Shown: positions 56,124 through 64,000 of the stretch, one piece after another
Layout of the letters: every line of letters starts with the position of its first letter
Numbering within the stretch: position 1 is the stretch's first letter
Source: Pectinatus cerevisiiphilus
GTDB taxonomy: Bacteria > Bacillota > Negativicutes > Selenomonadales > Selenomonadaceae
Reading direction: 5' to 3'
Assembly: GCF_004341685.1 (NCBI RefSeq)
Contig: NZ_SMAA01000015.1
Coordinates: 1-64,000, forward strand
DNA: 64,000 bases
Program-made: the position numbers and the translations under genes
The notes under the pieces: model-generated
The model's database searches: none
Told to the model about the DNA's origin: nothing
The model's input: the letters and a program-made list of their open reading frames with translations, nothing else

Positions 56124-59100
56124 TTATTTTATGGCTAAAATAACTTTTTCTCCATTTATATTCCACTCTTTGGAGAATCCGTCTGTCTTGCCCGTTTCTA
56201 TCGAAGTGGCAAGAACAATTTTTTGTATCTCAGCACAATTATCTTTTACAATAGAAGCAATCTTTTCATTGCCGTTCACATAAACTTTTATCCTGTCAGT
56301 AACCTCAAAACCATTTTCTTTGCGCATGGTCTGTATTTTACTGATAACTTCACGGACAAAACCTTCTTCTATCAGTTTGGGCGAAAGTGTTGTGGCAATA
56401 GCAACGGTAACCTTATTGTAGGATTCAGTAGCAAAGCCGGCGGTCTGGGTCACTGAGACTTCTACATCTTCACGGGTAAGTGTGAAATCTCCGGAGGCTA
56501 ATGTTACTTTTAAAGTACCGGTCTTATCCAGCTCATCTTTGGCAGCATGACCGTTAAGCGTAGCCAATACTTTCTTGATTTCATTGATCTGTCTGCCCGC
56601 TTTAGGGCCGAGCACCTTAAATTGCGGTTTAAAGCTGTAGGATAAATATTTTTCCATATCATCTGTGAAATCGACGCATTTTATGTTGAGTTCGTCAGCA
56701 ACAATTGCTTTATAGAAATCATTTAAAATGAACGGTGCTTTCACAAACATTTGTCCTATAGGCTGCCGATTTTTTATATTTGCAGTATTACGTGCAGCAC
56801 GTCCCAATGAAACTATTTCTAATACAAGCTGCATATTCTTTTCCAGATCTTTATCTATATAAGTTTCATTAACTTTAGGAAAATCGCACAAATGAACGCT
56901 TTCCTTGGCATCAGCATAAGAATTTCTTACGAGATTTTGATAAATGGTGTCTGTTATAAAAGGAATCATAGGGGCAGCCAGCTTGATAAAGGTGGATAAT
57001 GCTGTATAAAGAGTCATATAAGCATTAACTTTGTCCTGGGTCATGTCTTTTCCCCAGAAACGTTCACGGCTGCGGCGTACATACCAGTTTGACAGTTCAT
57101 CCACAAAGTCTTGTAATGCTTTGGCTGTTTCTGTAACGCGATAAGCTGACAGATTTTCATCGACAAATTTTATCAGGGTGTTTAAACGTGAGAGCAGCCA
57201 TTTATCCATTACTGACAGAGTAGCATAATCAAGCTTATGTTCGGAAGGAACGAATTTATCAATATTAGCGTAAAGCACATAAAATGCGTAGGTGTTCCAT
57301 AATGTGCCTAAAAACTTGCGCTGTCCTTCCTGCACTGCGTCATCGTGGAAACGGTTAGGCAGCCAAGGGGCACTGTTTTCGTAAAAATACCAGCGGATTG
57401 CATCGGCACCATGTTTTTTTAACGCGGCCATTGGTTCCACTGCATTTCCCTTGGATTTACTCATCTTCTGGCCATTTTTATCTTGTACATGGCCTAGGAC
57501 TATTACATTTTTATATGCCGGTTTATTAAATAGGAGTGTTGAAATGGCGATCAGTGAATAGAACCAGCCACGCGTTTGGTCTACTGCTTCGGAAATGAAA
57601 TCAGCAGGAAAAGTTTTTTCAAATAAATCCTTATTTTCAAAAGGATAATGCCATTGGGCAAAAGGCATTGCCCCAGAATCAAACCAGCAGTCTATTACTT
57701 CTGGAACACGATGCATCTGTTCACCGCACTTAGGACATTTTATGGTGACATTATCAAGGAAGGGACGATGCAGTTCTATATCGTCTGGACAGTTATCTGA
57801 CATAGCTTTTAATTCGCTTATTGAGCCTATTGAATGCTGGTGTCCGCATTTACATTCCCAGATATTGAGCGGTGTACCCCAATAGCGATTGCGGCTTATA
57901 CCCCAATCCTGAACATGTTCTATCCAATCGCCAAAACGTCCTTTACCGATTGTAGGTGGTATCCAGTTTACCATATTGTTATTTTTTATTAAATTTTCAC
58001 GGACAGCTGTCATTTTTATAAACCAGGATTCACGCGCATAATAAATGAGCGGTGTATCACAACGCCAGCAATGCGGGTAACTATGTTCAAAACTGGGAGC
58101 GTCAAAGAGCAGTCCTTTTTCTTTTAAATCTTTTAAAATGAGTGGATCGGCTTTTTTTACAAAGATGCCTTCCCAATCAGTTTCTTTTGTCAGACAGCCT
58201 TTTGCATCTACAAATTGTACAAAGCCAATATCATATTTGTGGCAGACGCGGGCATCGTCTTCCCCAAATGCCGGGGCCATATGGACGATACCGGTACCAT
58301 CAGCCGTAGTTACATAATCATCACAAGTTACGTAGAATGATTTTTTCTTTATTTTACCAACAGCGAAAGGATATAACGGTTCGTATTCTTTATATTCTAA
58401 ATCCTTGCCTGTGAATTTTGCCAGAACGGAAAAATCTTCACCAAGAACTTTTTCTGCAAGTGCTTCAGCCAAATAATAAGTATAATCGTCCTTTTTTACT
58501 TTTACGTATGTGACTTTGGGGTTTACGCACAAAGCTAAATTTGAAGGCAGGGTCCAAGGCGTTGTTGTCCATGCTAGAAAATAAGCATCTTCTCCTTTGA
58601 CTTTAAAACGAACAATGGCAGAGCGTTCCTTTACATCCTTATATCCTTGTGCAACTTCATGAGAGGAAAGAGGAGTGCCACAACGTGGGCAATATGGAAC
58701 GATCTTATGTCCTTCATATAGTAGCCCTTTTTCCCAGATGGTTTTCAGTGCCCACCATACAGATTCAATATATTTATTATCATAAGTGACATAGGGATTA
58801 TCCATATCTGCCCAATAACCGACAGTACGTGAAAATTCTTCCCACATGCCTTTATATTTCCATACGCTTTCTTTACATTTTTTTACGAAGGGTTCTATGC
58901 CGTATTTTTCGATTTGGTCTTTACCATTGAGTCCCAAAGATTTTTCTACTTCTAATTCTACTGGCAGTCCGTGTGTATCCCAACCAGCTTTGCGGACAGT
59001 TTTATGTCCCTTCATAGCTTGGAAACGGGGAATCATGTCTTTTATGACACGGGTCAGTACATGACCAATATGGGGTTTCCCGTTGGCAGTAGGCGGTCCA

Positions 59101-59234
59101 TCATAAAATGTGAACATGTCTTTGCCTTCGCGTTGATCTATGCTTTTTTTGAAAATATTATTTTCCTGCCAAAATTCTTCAATCTCTTTTTCTCGCTGTG
59201 TGAAGTTTAGACTCGTTTCTACTTTTTTGTACAT
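56124..59234 (-). CDS. ileS: Isoleucyl-tRNA synthetase
   Basis: A 1036-residue class I synthetase: GPPTANGKPHIGHVL (HIGH), KMSKSKGN (KMSKS), the editing domain TTTPWTLPSNLAL, and zinc cysteines in CKCGHQH and CPKCGEQM. The length is that of the eukaryote-like, mupirocin-tolerant ileS2 type (about 1030-1050) more than the usual 920-930 bacterial form, and the C-terminal extension supports this. GGAGG lies nine bases before the ATG. Controlled by the T-box leader upstream. Confidence 0.95.
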   Translation of the reverse strand: MYKKVETSLNFTQREKEIEEFWQENNIFKKSIDQREGKDMFTFYDGPPTANGKPHIGHVLTRVIKDMIPRFQAMKGHKTVRKAGWDTHGLPVELEVEKSLGLNGKDQIEKYGIEPFVKKCKESVWKYKGMWEEFSRTVGYWADMDNPYVTYDNKYIESVWWALKTIWEKGLLYEGHKIVPYCPRCGTPLSSHEVAQGYKDVKERSAIVRFKVKGEDAYFLAWTTTPWTLPSNLALCVNPKVTYVKVKKDDYTYYLAEALAEKVLGEDFSVLAKFTGKDLEYKEYEPLYPFAVGKIKKKSFYVTCDDYVTTADGTGIVHMAPAFGEDDARVCHKYDIGFVQFVDAKGCLTKETDWEGIFVKKADPLILKDLKEKGLLFDAPSFEHSYPHCWRCDTPLIYYARESWFIKMTAVRENLIKNNNMVNWIPPTIGKGRFGDWIEHVQDWGISRNRYWGTPLNIWECKCGHQHSIGSISELKAMSDNCPDDIELHRPFLDNVTIKCPKCGEQMHRVPEVIDCWFDSGAMPFAQWHYPFENKDLFEKTFPADFISEAVDQTRGWFYSLIAISTLLFNKPAYKNVIVLGHVQDKNGQKMSKSKGNAVEPMAALKKHGADAIRWYFYENSAPWLPNRFHDDAVQEGQRKFLGTLWNTYAFYVLYANIDKFVPSEHKLDYATLSVMDKWLLSRLNTLIKFVDENLSAYRVTETAKALQDFVDELSNWYVRRSRERFWGKDMTQDKVNAYMTLYTALSTFIKLAAPMIPFITDTIYQNLVRNSYADAKESVHLCDFPKVNETYIDKDLEKNMQLVLEIVSLGRAARNTANIKNRQPIGQMFVKAPFILNDFYKAIVADELNIKCVDFTDDMEKYLSYSFKPQFKVLGPKAGRQINEIKKVLATLNGHAAKDELDKTGTLKVTLASGDFTLTREDVEVSVTQTAGFATESYNKVTVAIATTLSPKLIEEGFVREVISKIQTMRKENGFEVTDRIKVYVNGNEKIASIVKDNCAEIQKIVLATSIETGKTDGFSKEWNINGEKVILAIK

Positions 59235-59289
59235 AAAATAACTCCTCCAAGTAAAAGCAATATTTACTGATATTTGATTAGTGCAATAA

Positions 59290-59613
59290 AAAATAAAAAG
59301 CCTTCATCCTTAAAACAGGATGAAAGCTAAGCCAATCATTATACCACCTATTTCACATACCAACATATGCAACCCAATTTAACGGTGGGAACCGGTATAA
59401 GCTTAATAATTACTTCAATAAAGAGCTGTTTATACTAACATAAACAACACTGCAAAACTTTTTACCTTTATTGGAAGAAATATTCAGCCAACAGCTCAGG
59501 AGTGATTCGCTAAAACATATATCGGCACCGATCTCACACTATCATCGGCTCGCTGCAGCGTTTAAGTTTTCGCCTGTCTCCCTCAATGCCTTTATCATTC
59601 TATTATGGTTGCT
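59290..59613 (-). ncRNA. Isoleucine T-box leader of ileS
   Basis: The minus-strand RNA starts near 59606 and carries T-box stem I features (GGGAGACAGG, then AGUGUGAGAUCGG). The specifier region GCGAAUCACUCCUGAG puts AUC (59516-59514, Ile) in the codon position. A T-box core AGGUGGUAUAAUG follows (59349-59337), then a terminator (59327-59300) with UUUUUAUUUUUU. Uncharged tRNA-Ile would favour antitermination and ileS expression. Confidence 0.82.
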
Positions 59614-59642
59614 ATGATATCACAAAATTGTTTTAAATTCAA
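59614..59642 (-). promoter_or_regulatory. ileS promoter
   Basis: Minus-strand TTGAAT (59642-59637), 17-base spacer, TATCAT (59619-59614). Transcription would begin at the first T-box helix. Confidence 0.7.
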
Positions 59643-59743
59643 ACAGCATAATTAATAAAATTTCAGATGCTTTTTCTATACCTGCTATTAAGATAAAGAC
59701 ATAAATGAAAATACAATTATCAGATAAATGTATAAATTAAGAC

Positions 59744-59772
59744 TTGCTTTTTTTTGCGAATGCTAGTAAAAT
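59744..59772 (+). promoter_or_regulatory. Promoter of NlpC/P60 gene
   Basis: TTGCTT (59744-59749), 17-base spacer, TAAAAT (59767-59772), placing the start at the beginning of the c-di-AMP aptamer. Confidence 0.55.
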
Positions 59773-59779
59773 ATAACAC

Positions 59780-59905
59780 ATGAGTAAATAAAAGCCGAAT
59801 CCAACTCAGGAGCGGGGGAACCAATTTTGGGGTGAATGTTGTTTTTGACAAGGGCCGGTTTCTTCTTCTGTCCCTAATCCGACAGCTAACCTCGCAGGTA
59901 ACAAA
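59780..59905 (+). ncRNA. Cyclic di-AMP (ydaO/yuaA-type) riboswitch
   Basis: Conserved aptamer segments appear in order: CAGGAGCGGGGGAACCA, then GGGGUGAAU, AAGGGCCGG, and CCUAAUCCGACAGCUAACCU followed by CGCAGG. This class often precedes cell-wall hydrolase genes and turns them off at high c-di-AMP. The gene start lies about 25 bases past the aptamer. Confidence 0.88.
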
Positions 59906-59927
59906 AAGCAAAGAGAGGAGTGGCCGT

Positions 59928-60590
59928 TTGAGTAAGGTATTGCGTTTAATTATCTTGTCGGCGCTATTTATGTGTTGGTTTTCGATCGCTAGTGCTGATG
60001 CATTTCGTTCAGGTGATCAGGGAACCGAGGTAGCAGAAATACAAGGAGCGCTTGCGAATTTGGGTTATGATGTTGCTGCTGATGGAGATTTTGGTCCGGC
60101 AACACAGGAAGCGGTTAAAGAATTCCAAGCTTCTATGGGAATCGATGCGGATGGTTTAGTAGGTTCGCAGACTTATCAGGCACTTATGGGCAGAGATATG
60201 CCACAAGTGAGTCGTGGTTCGAATTATTATACGCGTAGAATAATTCAAACTTCATTACAATACATAGGCGTTCCGTATGTATTCGGCGGTACAACACCGA
60301 GTGGTTTTGATTGTTCAGGATTTACTCGTTATGTGTTTGCCAATGCGGGCATTTCGTTGCCGCGCACAGCCGATGCACAATATGAGGTAGGTACACCTGT
60401 TGCATACGATGATTTAATACCAGGAGATTTGGTATTCTTTTCTACGTATACGTATGGTGCTTCTCATGTAGGCGTTTATATGGGAGACAGTAAATTCATT
60501 GATGCTTCAACTAGCCGTGGTGTAACCATTGACTCGTTGGATAGCGGATATTGGAGTTCCGCATATATTGGAGCTCGCAGAATTATATAA
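59928..60590 (+). CDS. NlpC/P60 peptidoglycan endopeptidase with PG-binding domain
   Basis: A 220-residue secreted hydrolase. A signal peptide (about 1-24, ending ASADA) is followed by a PG_binding_1 domain (about 28-88) and an NlpC/P60 catalytic domain (about 100-220) with C129 in FDCSGF and H180 in ASHVGVYMG. It cleaves peptide stems of peptidoglycan. A TTG start at 59928 is chosen because GAGAGGAG lies seven bases upstream and the signal peptide begins there. Governed by the c-di-AMP riboswitch. Confidence 0.92.
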   Translation: MSKVLRLIILSALFMCWFSIASADAFRSGDQGTEVAEIQGALANLGYDVAADGDFGPATQEAVKEFQASMGIDADGLVGSQTYQALMGRDMPQVSRGSNYYTRRIIQTSLQYIGVPYVFGGTTPSGFDCSGFTRYVFANAGISLPRTADAQYEVGTPVAYDDLIPGDLVFFSTYTYGASHVGVYMGDSKFIDASTSRGVTIDSLDSGYWSSAYIGARRII

Positions 60591-60605
60591 TGTATTTTGC
60601 TTTGG

Positions 60606-60637
60606 AGAGGAAACCGCGGGTTTCCTCTTTTTTTTAT
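60606..60637 (+). terminator. Intrinsic terminator after NlpC/P60 gene
   Basis: Stem AGAGGAAACC / GGTTTCCTCT with a three-base loop, followed by eight or more T. Confidence 0.92.
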
Positions 60638-60766
60638 TTGCCATGCAGATAATTTATTTGCTATAATGTTAAGAATAATAAGCCGCTTACTTTTTTCATG
60701 GATATCATAAATATACTGTGAAGAAATATTTTACTTGAAGCTAAATTGGAGCTGAATTAAATAATT

Positions 60767-62188
60767 ATGACAGATAACAATCTGCTTGAACTTTGCCGCA
60801 CTAATACTAATTTGACCGCTATGCAGATAAATTTACTGCAACGTATAAAAATAACATTACCATTTATCGCTGATCTGGTTATGGCTAATATAGGGGTATA
60901 TGTTCCTACAAAACAGCAAAATGAGTTTTTAATAATTGATTATATCAAGCCACATACAGCTTATACTCCTTTTCAACATAGTGAGATGGGACGGTTGAGA
61001 AAAATACAGGAAGAACCCCTTATAAAGTATACCATGGAAACTGGTAAAAGCATGAGCGGTAAAAGAGAATGGAGCTGGGGTAAATTCGTTGAAATGCACA
61101 CAGAAGCTATCTTGGATTCTCTCGGCATCGTTGCTGTAGCCAGTTTTGAAATGCAGCCGGATGTAGCTAAAACAGAAGGCTATTCTTGTCTTTACCGGAC
61201 GGCGTGTTCTTTATTGACATATTCCCATAAAAACCTTGATGCTTACATGTTTAGGCCGCTGACATCTAGTGATGGTATAATAATCTCTGATAAAAACAAT
61301 CGTATTGTATTTGCCAATACAGCAGCCGTGCGTATTTACAATATTTTAGGCGTTATAAATTTAATTGGCTGCCATTTATTCGACCAGCAATTATCAAGGC
61401 GAATAACAAAAGAAACAATCACTAGTGATAAACCTTATGAAAGAGAGCTTACATCCGATAGTATAACTATAGTCAGAAGAGATATTCCGATAAAAATAGG
61501 CGGAAATCTTCTCTATAGAATAATTATAGTATCAGATGTCACTGAAGTCAGGAAAAAAGATAAGGAAATCTTGATAAAATCAGCTGTTATTCAAGAAATC
61601 CACCATAGAGTCAAAAATAATTTGCAAACTATAGCCAGCTTGCTGCGTTTGCAGGCACGGCGCAGTCAGTCGCCTGAGGTAAAGGCAGCCTTAAAAGAAA
61701 GTGTTAACAGGATTCTCAGTATATCTGTAGTACATGAATTTTTGTCGCAGCAACAGGATGAAATAATTGATGTGACTAAAGTAACAAAAAATATTTTAAA
61801 CCTCATCTCGCAAAATATGCTGCCTCCGGAATTTAAACTGACAACAAAATTTTCTGGTGGTACTGTGATTTTACCGTCACAACAGGCCAGTAATCTGGCA
61901 CTAATTGTAAATGAACTTATCTTAAATTCGCTTGAACACGCCTTTGAAAATGCCCATGAAGGAACTATCGGCCTTGCCATAACCAAAACTCAAGATAAAT
62001 ATGTACTTGATTTGTATGATGATGGCCCTGGGTTACCGGAAGGGTTTGAAAAGCGCCGTTCCCATTCACTTGGACTGCAAATAGTGAGGACTTTGATAGA
62101 AGACGATATGAATGGTAAATTTGAGTTATATAACAATAATGGTACACATGCCAGGATAACTATTCCGCAAAATATTAGGGGTGAATAA
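60767..62188 (+). CDS. Sensor histidine kinase, PdtaS/EutW-like
   Basis: A 473-residue soluble kinase with an N-terminal GAF-like sensor (about 30-160), a PAS domain (about 165-260), a HisKA_2 phosphoacceptor (EIHHRVKNNLQTIASLL, H279/H280) and an HATPase domain (NELILNSLEHAFEN, DDGPGLPEG). No membrane segment. With the ANTAR response regulator five bases downstream it forms the PdtaS-PdtaR type pair known to act on RNA hairpins near terminators. The signal is unknown. Confidence 0.9.
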   Translation: MTDNNLLELCRTNTNLTAMQINLLQRIKITLPFIADLVMANIGVYVPTKQQNEFLIIDYIKPHTAYTPFQHSEMGRLRKIQEEPLIKYTMETGKSMSGKREWSWGKFVEMHTEAILDSLGIVAVASFEMQPDVAKTEGYSCLYRTACSLLTYSHKNLDAYMFRPLTSSDGIIISDKNNRIVFANTAAVRIYNILGVINLIGCHLFDQQLSRRITKETITSDKPYERELTSDSITIVRRDIPIKIGGNLLYRIIIVSDVTEVRKKDKEILIKSAVIQEIHHRVKNNLQTIASLLRLQARRSQSPEVKAALKESVNRILSISVVHEFLSQQQDEIIDVTKVTKNILNLISQNMLPPEFKLTTKFSGGTVILPSQQASNLALIVNELILNSLEHAFENAHEGTIGLAITKTQDKYVLDLYDDGPGLPEGFEKRRSHSLGLQIVRTLIEDDMNGKFELYNNNGTHARITIPQNIRGE

Positions 62189-62193
62189 TAAAA

Positions 62194-62778
62194 ATGGATA
62201 AGTTAAAAATAGTCATCGCCGATAATGAATCGATTATAAGGATGGACCTTAAAGAAATACTGGAAGAAGCAGGCCATAACGTAGTCGGTGAAGCTGTAAA
62301 TGGGAAAAAAGCAGTGGAGTTAGCCAGAAAATATCATCCAGACCTTGTCATTATGGATATAAAAATGCCTGAAATGGATGGGATCGCTGCTGCTAAAATA
62401 ATCGATGATGAAAGAATAGCTCCTGTCCTTTTGCTCACAGCATTCAGCCAGGCTGATGTAGTGGAAAAAGCAAAGCATTCTGGTGTATTAGCTTATCTTG
62501 TAAAACCGGTGCGTGAGGATAATCTTTTTCCTGCTATGCAGATAGCTTTGACAAGGTTTAAAGAGATCCAACAACTTGAACTTGAATTGGATAATGCGAA
62601 AAACTCATTAGAAATGCGTAAAATACTGGACAGGGCCAAAGGTATACTGATGGATGCTTATAATCTCAGCGAATCAGAAGCATATCGTCGCATTCAACAA
62701 TACAGTATGACGAAACGCAGAACCATAAAAGATGTTGCGGAAGCAATAATTAGGTCAGCTTTGAAGGATAAGTCCTAA
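62194..62778 (+). CDS. ANTAR-domain response regulator (PdtaR/EutV-like)
   Basis: A 194-residue regulator. The receiver domain has D55 (VIMDIKMPEMDG) and K in YLVKPV. The ANTAR domain at about 130-190 includes KILDRAKGILMDAYNLSESEAYRRI. ANTAR proteins bind paired hairpins in nascent RNA and prevent terminators from forming. No target hairpin was found near this operon. Its possible relation to the sulfur leaders elsewhere is discussed as a finding. Confidence 0.92.
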   Translation: MDKLKIVIADNESIIRMDLKEILEEAGHNVVGEAVNGKKAVELARKYHPDLVIMDIKMPEMDGIAAAKIIDDERIAPVLLLTAFSQADVVEKAKHSGVLAYLVKPVREDNLFPAMQIALTRFKEIQQLELELDNAKNSLEMRKILDRAKGILMDAYNLSESEAYRRIQQYSMTKRRTIKDVAEAIIRSALKDKS

Positions 62779-63136
62779 GACTATTGTTTTCAGTTATCAC
62801 ACAGATCAATACAATAAACAATATTTATCGAAACAATAAATATTGTTAAAAAAATCACATTAATCAATTGACAAGCGAAATAATAAAATCTATACTGTAT
62901 TTAGATTAGTTCGTAAAAATTATTTTATCCGATGTTCTTCTTGGTTCTAATGTTTTTTTATAAAAGGGCGACAAATATTACAGCTATTATGGCTGGTATT
63001 TTTATGTTCTGCCTTAATCGGATTACTAAATTAAACAGAAGCTTTCGTTTATAACGATAGCGACATTTTTGCGAATAAATAACAATGCCTATTACACTTT
63101 AATTGCATATCATAAAAGGAGTTGTTTTTATTAATT
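62779..63136 (+). other. Intergenic region with promoter of the carboxyltransferase gene
   Basis: Contains a perfect 12-bp inverted repeat (62817-62828 / 62836-62847) just past the response-regulator gene, without a T-tract on the plus strand. A promoter with TTGACA (62868-62873), 17-base spacer and TATACT (62891-62896) follows. The 240-base leader to the gene start showed no structure I could name. Confidence 0.65.
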
Positions 63137-64000
63137 ATGGCAAAAGTTAAGATTACTGAAACAGTATTACGTGATGGACATCAGTCCCTTTTAGCTACTC
63201 GTATGCGTATTTCCCAAATGCTTCCCGAGTTAGAAGCGCTCGATGCAATCGGTTATAAATCTCTTGAAGCATGGGGCGGTGCAACTTATGACAGCTGTCT
63301 TCGTTTCCTTGATGAAGATCCGTGGGAACGTCTTGACACGTTGAAAGCACATTTGCATACTCCTATTCAAATGTTGTTACGTGGTCAGAATCTTTTAGGT
63401 TATAACCATTATCCTGATGATGTTGTTCGCGCTTTTATCAAAAAAGCTGCACAACATGGTGTAGGTGTGTTCCGTATTTTTGATGCACTCAATGATACAC
63501 GTAATTTGAAAACAGCTATTGATGCTGCTAAGGAATCGAAAAAAGAAGTAAAGCATTCTGTAGAAGTACAAGGCTGCTTGGTATACACAATCGGTGGTCC
63601 GCATACTACTAAAGAATTTGCTGTTCTTGCTAAAGAACTTGACAAAATGGGTGTAGATTCTATCTGCATAAAAGATATGTCCGGTCTTTTGAAACCTTAT
63701 ACAGCTACAGAACTTGTTAAAGAACTTAAAGCAGCTACAAAATTGCCTATTCAGCTTCATACACATTGCACAAGCGGATTTGGCTGCATGACATATTTGA
63801 AAGCTATCGAAGCAGGCGTCGATGTTGTTGACTGCGCATTGTCACCTTTCTCAATGGATACTTCCCAGCCTTGTACAGAAACTATGGTTGCTGCACTTGA
63901 AGGCACTGAATATGATACAAAGCTCGATCGTAAGGCAATGACACCTATTGCTAAACATTTCCTCGGTGTTAAGAAAGAAATTATTAAAGAATTTGGTCTT
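63137..64000 (+). CDS. oadA: Carboxyltransferase subunit (oxaloacetate decarboxylase alpha / pyruvate carboxylase B), partial
   Basis: The first 288 codons of a biotin-dependent carboxyltransferase, open to the window edge. KITETVLRDGHQSLLATRMR and the metal site LHTHCTSG are signatures; K in CIKDMSGLL is the carbamylated lysine position. It either decarboxylates oxaloacetate as part of a sodium pump (OadA) or works with a biotin carboxylase as PycB. The biotinyl domain and partner genes lie beyond the window, so these cannot be separated here. The ribosome site AAAGGAG is 15 bases before the ATG, an unusually long distance. Confidence 0.9.
   Translation, partial: MAKVKITETVLRDGHQSLLATRMRISQMLPELEALDAIGYKSLEAWGGATYDSCLRFLDEDPWERLDTLKAHLHTPIQMLLRGQNLLGYNHYPDDVVRAFIKKAAQHGVGVFRIFDALNDTRNLKTAIDAAKESKKEVKHSVEVQGCLVYTIGGPHTTKEFAVLAKELDKMGVDSICIKDMSGLLKPYTATELVKELKAATKLPIQLHTHCTSGFGCMTYLKAIEAGVDVVDCALSPFSMDTSQPCTETMVAALEGTEYDTKLDRKAMTPIAKHFLGVKKEIIKEFGL

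Noticed and set aside
59720-59911. Minus-strand frame of 63 codons
   Set aside because: It is the antisense of the c-di-AMP riboswitch and its promoter, with no family similarity.

Overview
The window looks like a low-GC, anaerobic Firmicutes-type chromosome, most plausibly from the Negativicutes. The evidence is the ctsR-mcsA-mcsB-clpC-radA stress operon, T-box, THF and c-di-AMP RNA leaders, a cysE-cysS-mrnC operon, and an oxaloacetate decarboxylase/pyruvate carboxylase type carboxyltransferase gene at the right edge. The genus cannot be fixed from the sequence alone.

Left edge (1-3.1 kb): the start of a TnpB-type transposon gene running off the window, then a chemotaxis receptor. From 26.6 kb down to 3.1 kb on the minus strand lies one co-directional array of about 21 genes: a NifX-like protein, a NifB-like radical SAM enzyme, a NifH-like iron protein, a 31-residue cysteine-rich micro-ORF, an ABC module with four permeases, one binding protein and one ATPase, then a NifD/NifK-like pair, a second ABC module, two transsulfuration enzymes, two more NifD/NifK-like pairs, and a MetY-type sulfhydrylase. 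No NifE/N, NifV, NifQ or Mo transport genes are visible, and sulfur genes are interleaved with the nitrogenase-like ones. This fits a methylthio-alkane-reductase-like (Mar-type) system that imports organosulfur compounds, cleaves C-S bonds reductively and fixes the released thiol or sulfide into amino acids. Three catalytic pairs would share one reductase and one cofactor maturase.

Sulfur region continued (26.8-41.8 kb): a flavin-type small protein, a PLP transsulfuration enzyme with a siroheme sulfite/nitrite reductase, a C-S lyase with an amino-acid-type ABC transporter, a GntR regulator with a DUF1847 protein, a sulfonate-type ABC transporter with an enolase-superfamily enzyme, and a Crp/Fnr regulator. 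Five of these transcription units, including the nif-like array, begin with the same short covarying RNA hairpin. Its 3' half is the 5' arm of an intrinsic terminator. There are seven copies in all, two units having tandem copies. This looks like a sulfur-linked antitermination element that I cannot assign to a known class.

Housekeeping region (41.8-64 kb): a THF-riboswitch-controlled FolT transporter, mrnC-cysS-cysE, gltX, ispF-ispD, a PIN/TRAM membrane protein, radA-clpC-mcsB-mcsA-ctsR, ileS with an isoleucine T-box, an NlpC/P60 hydrolase behind a c-di-AMP riboswitch, a histidine kinase/ANTAR response-regulator pair, and the 5' part of the carboxyltransferase gene.
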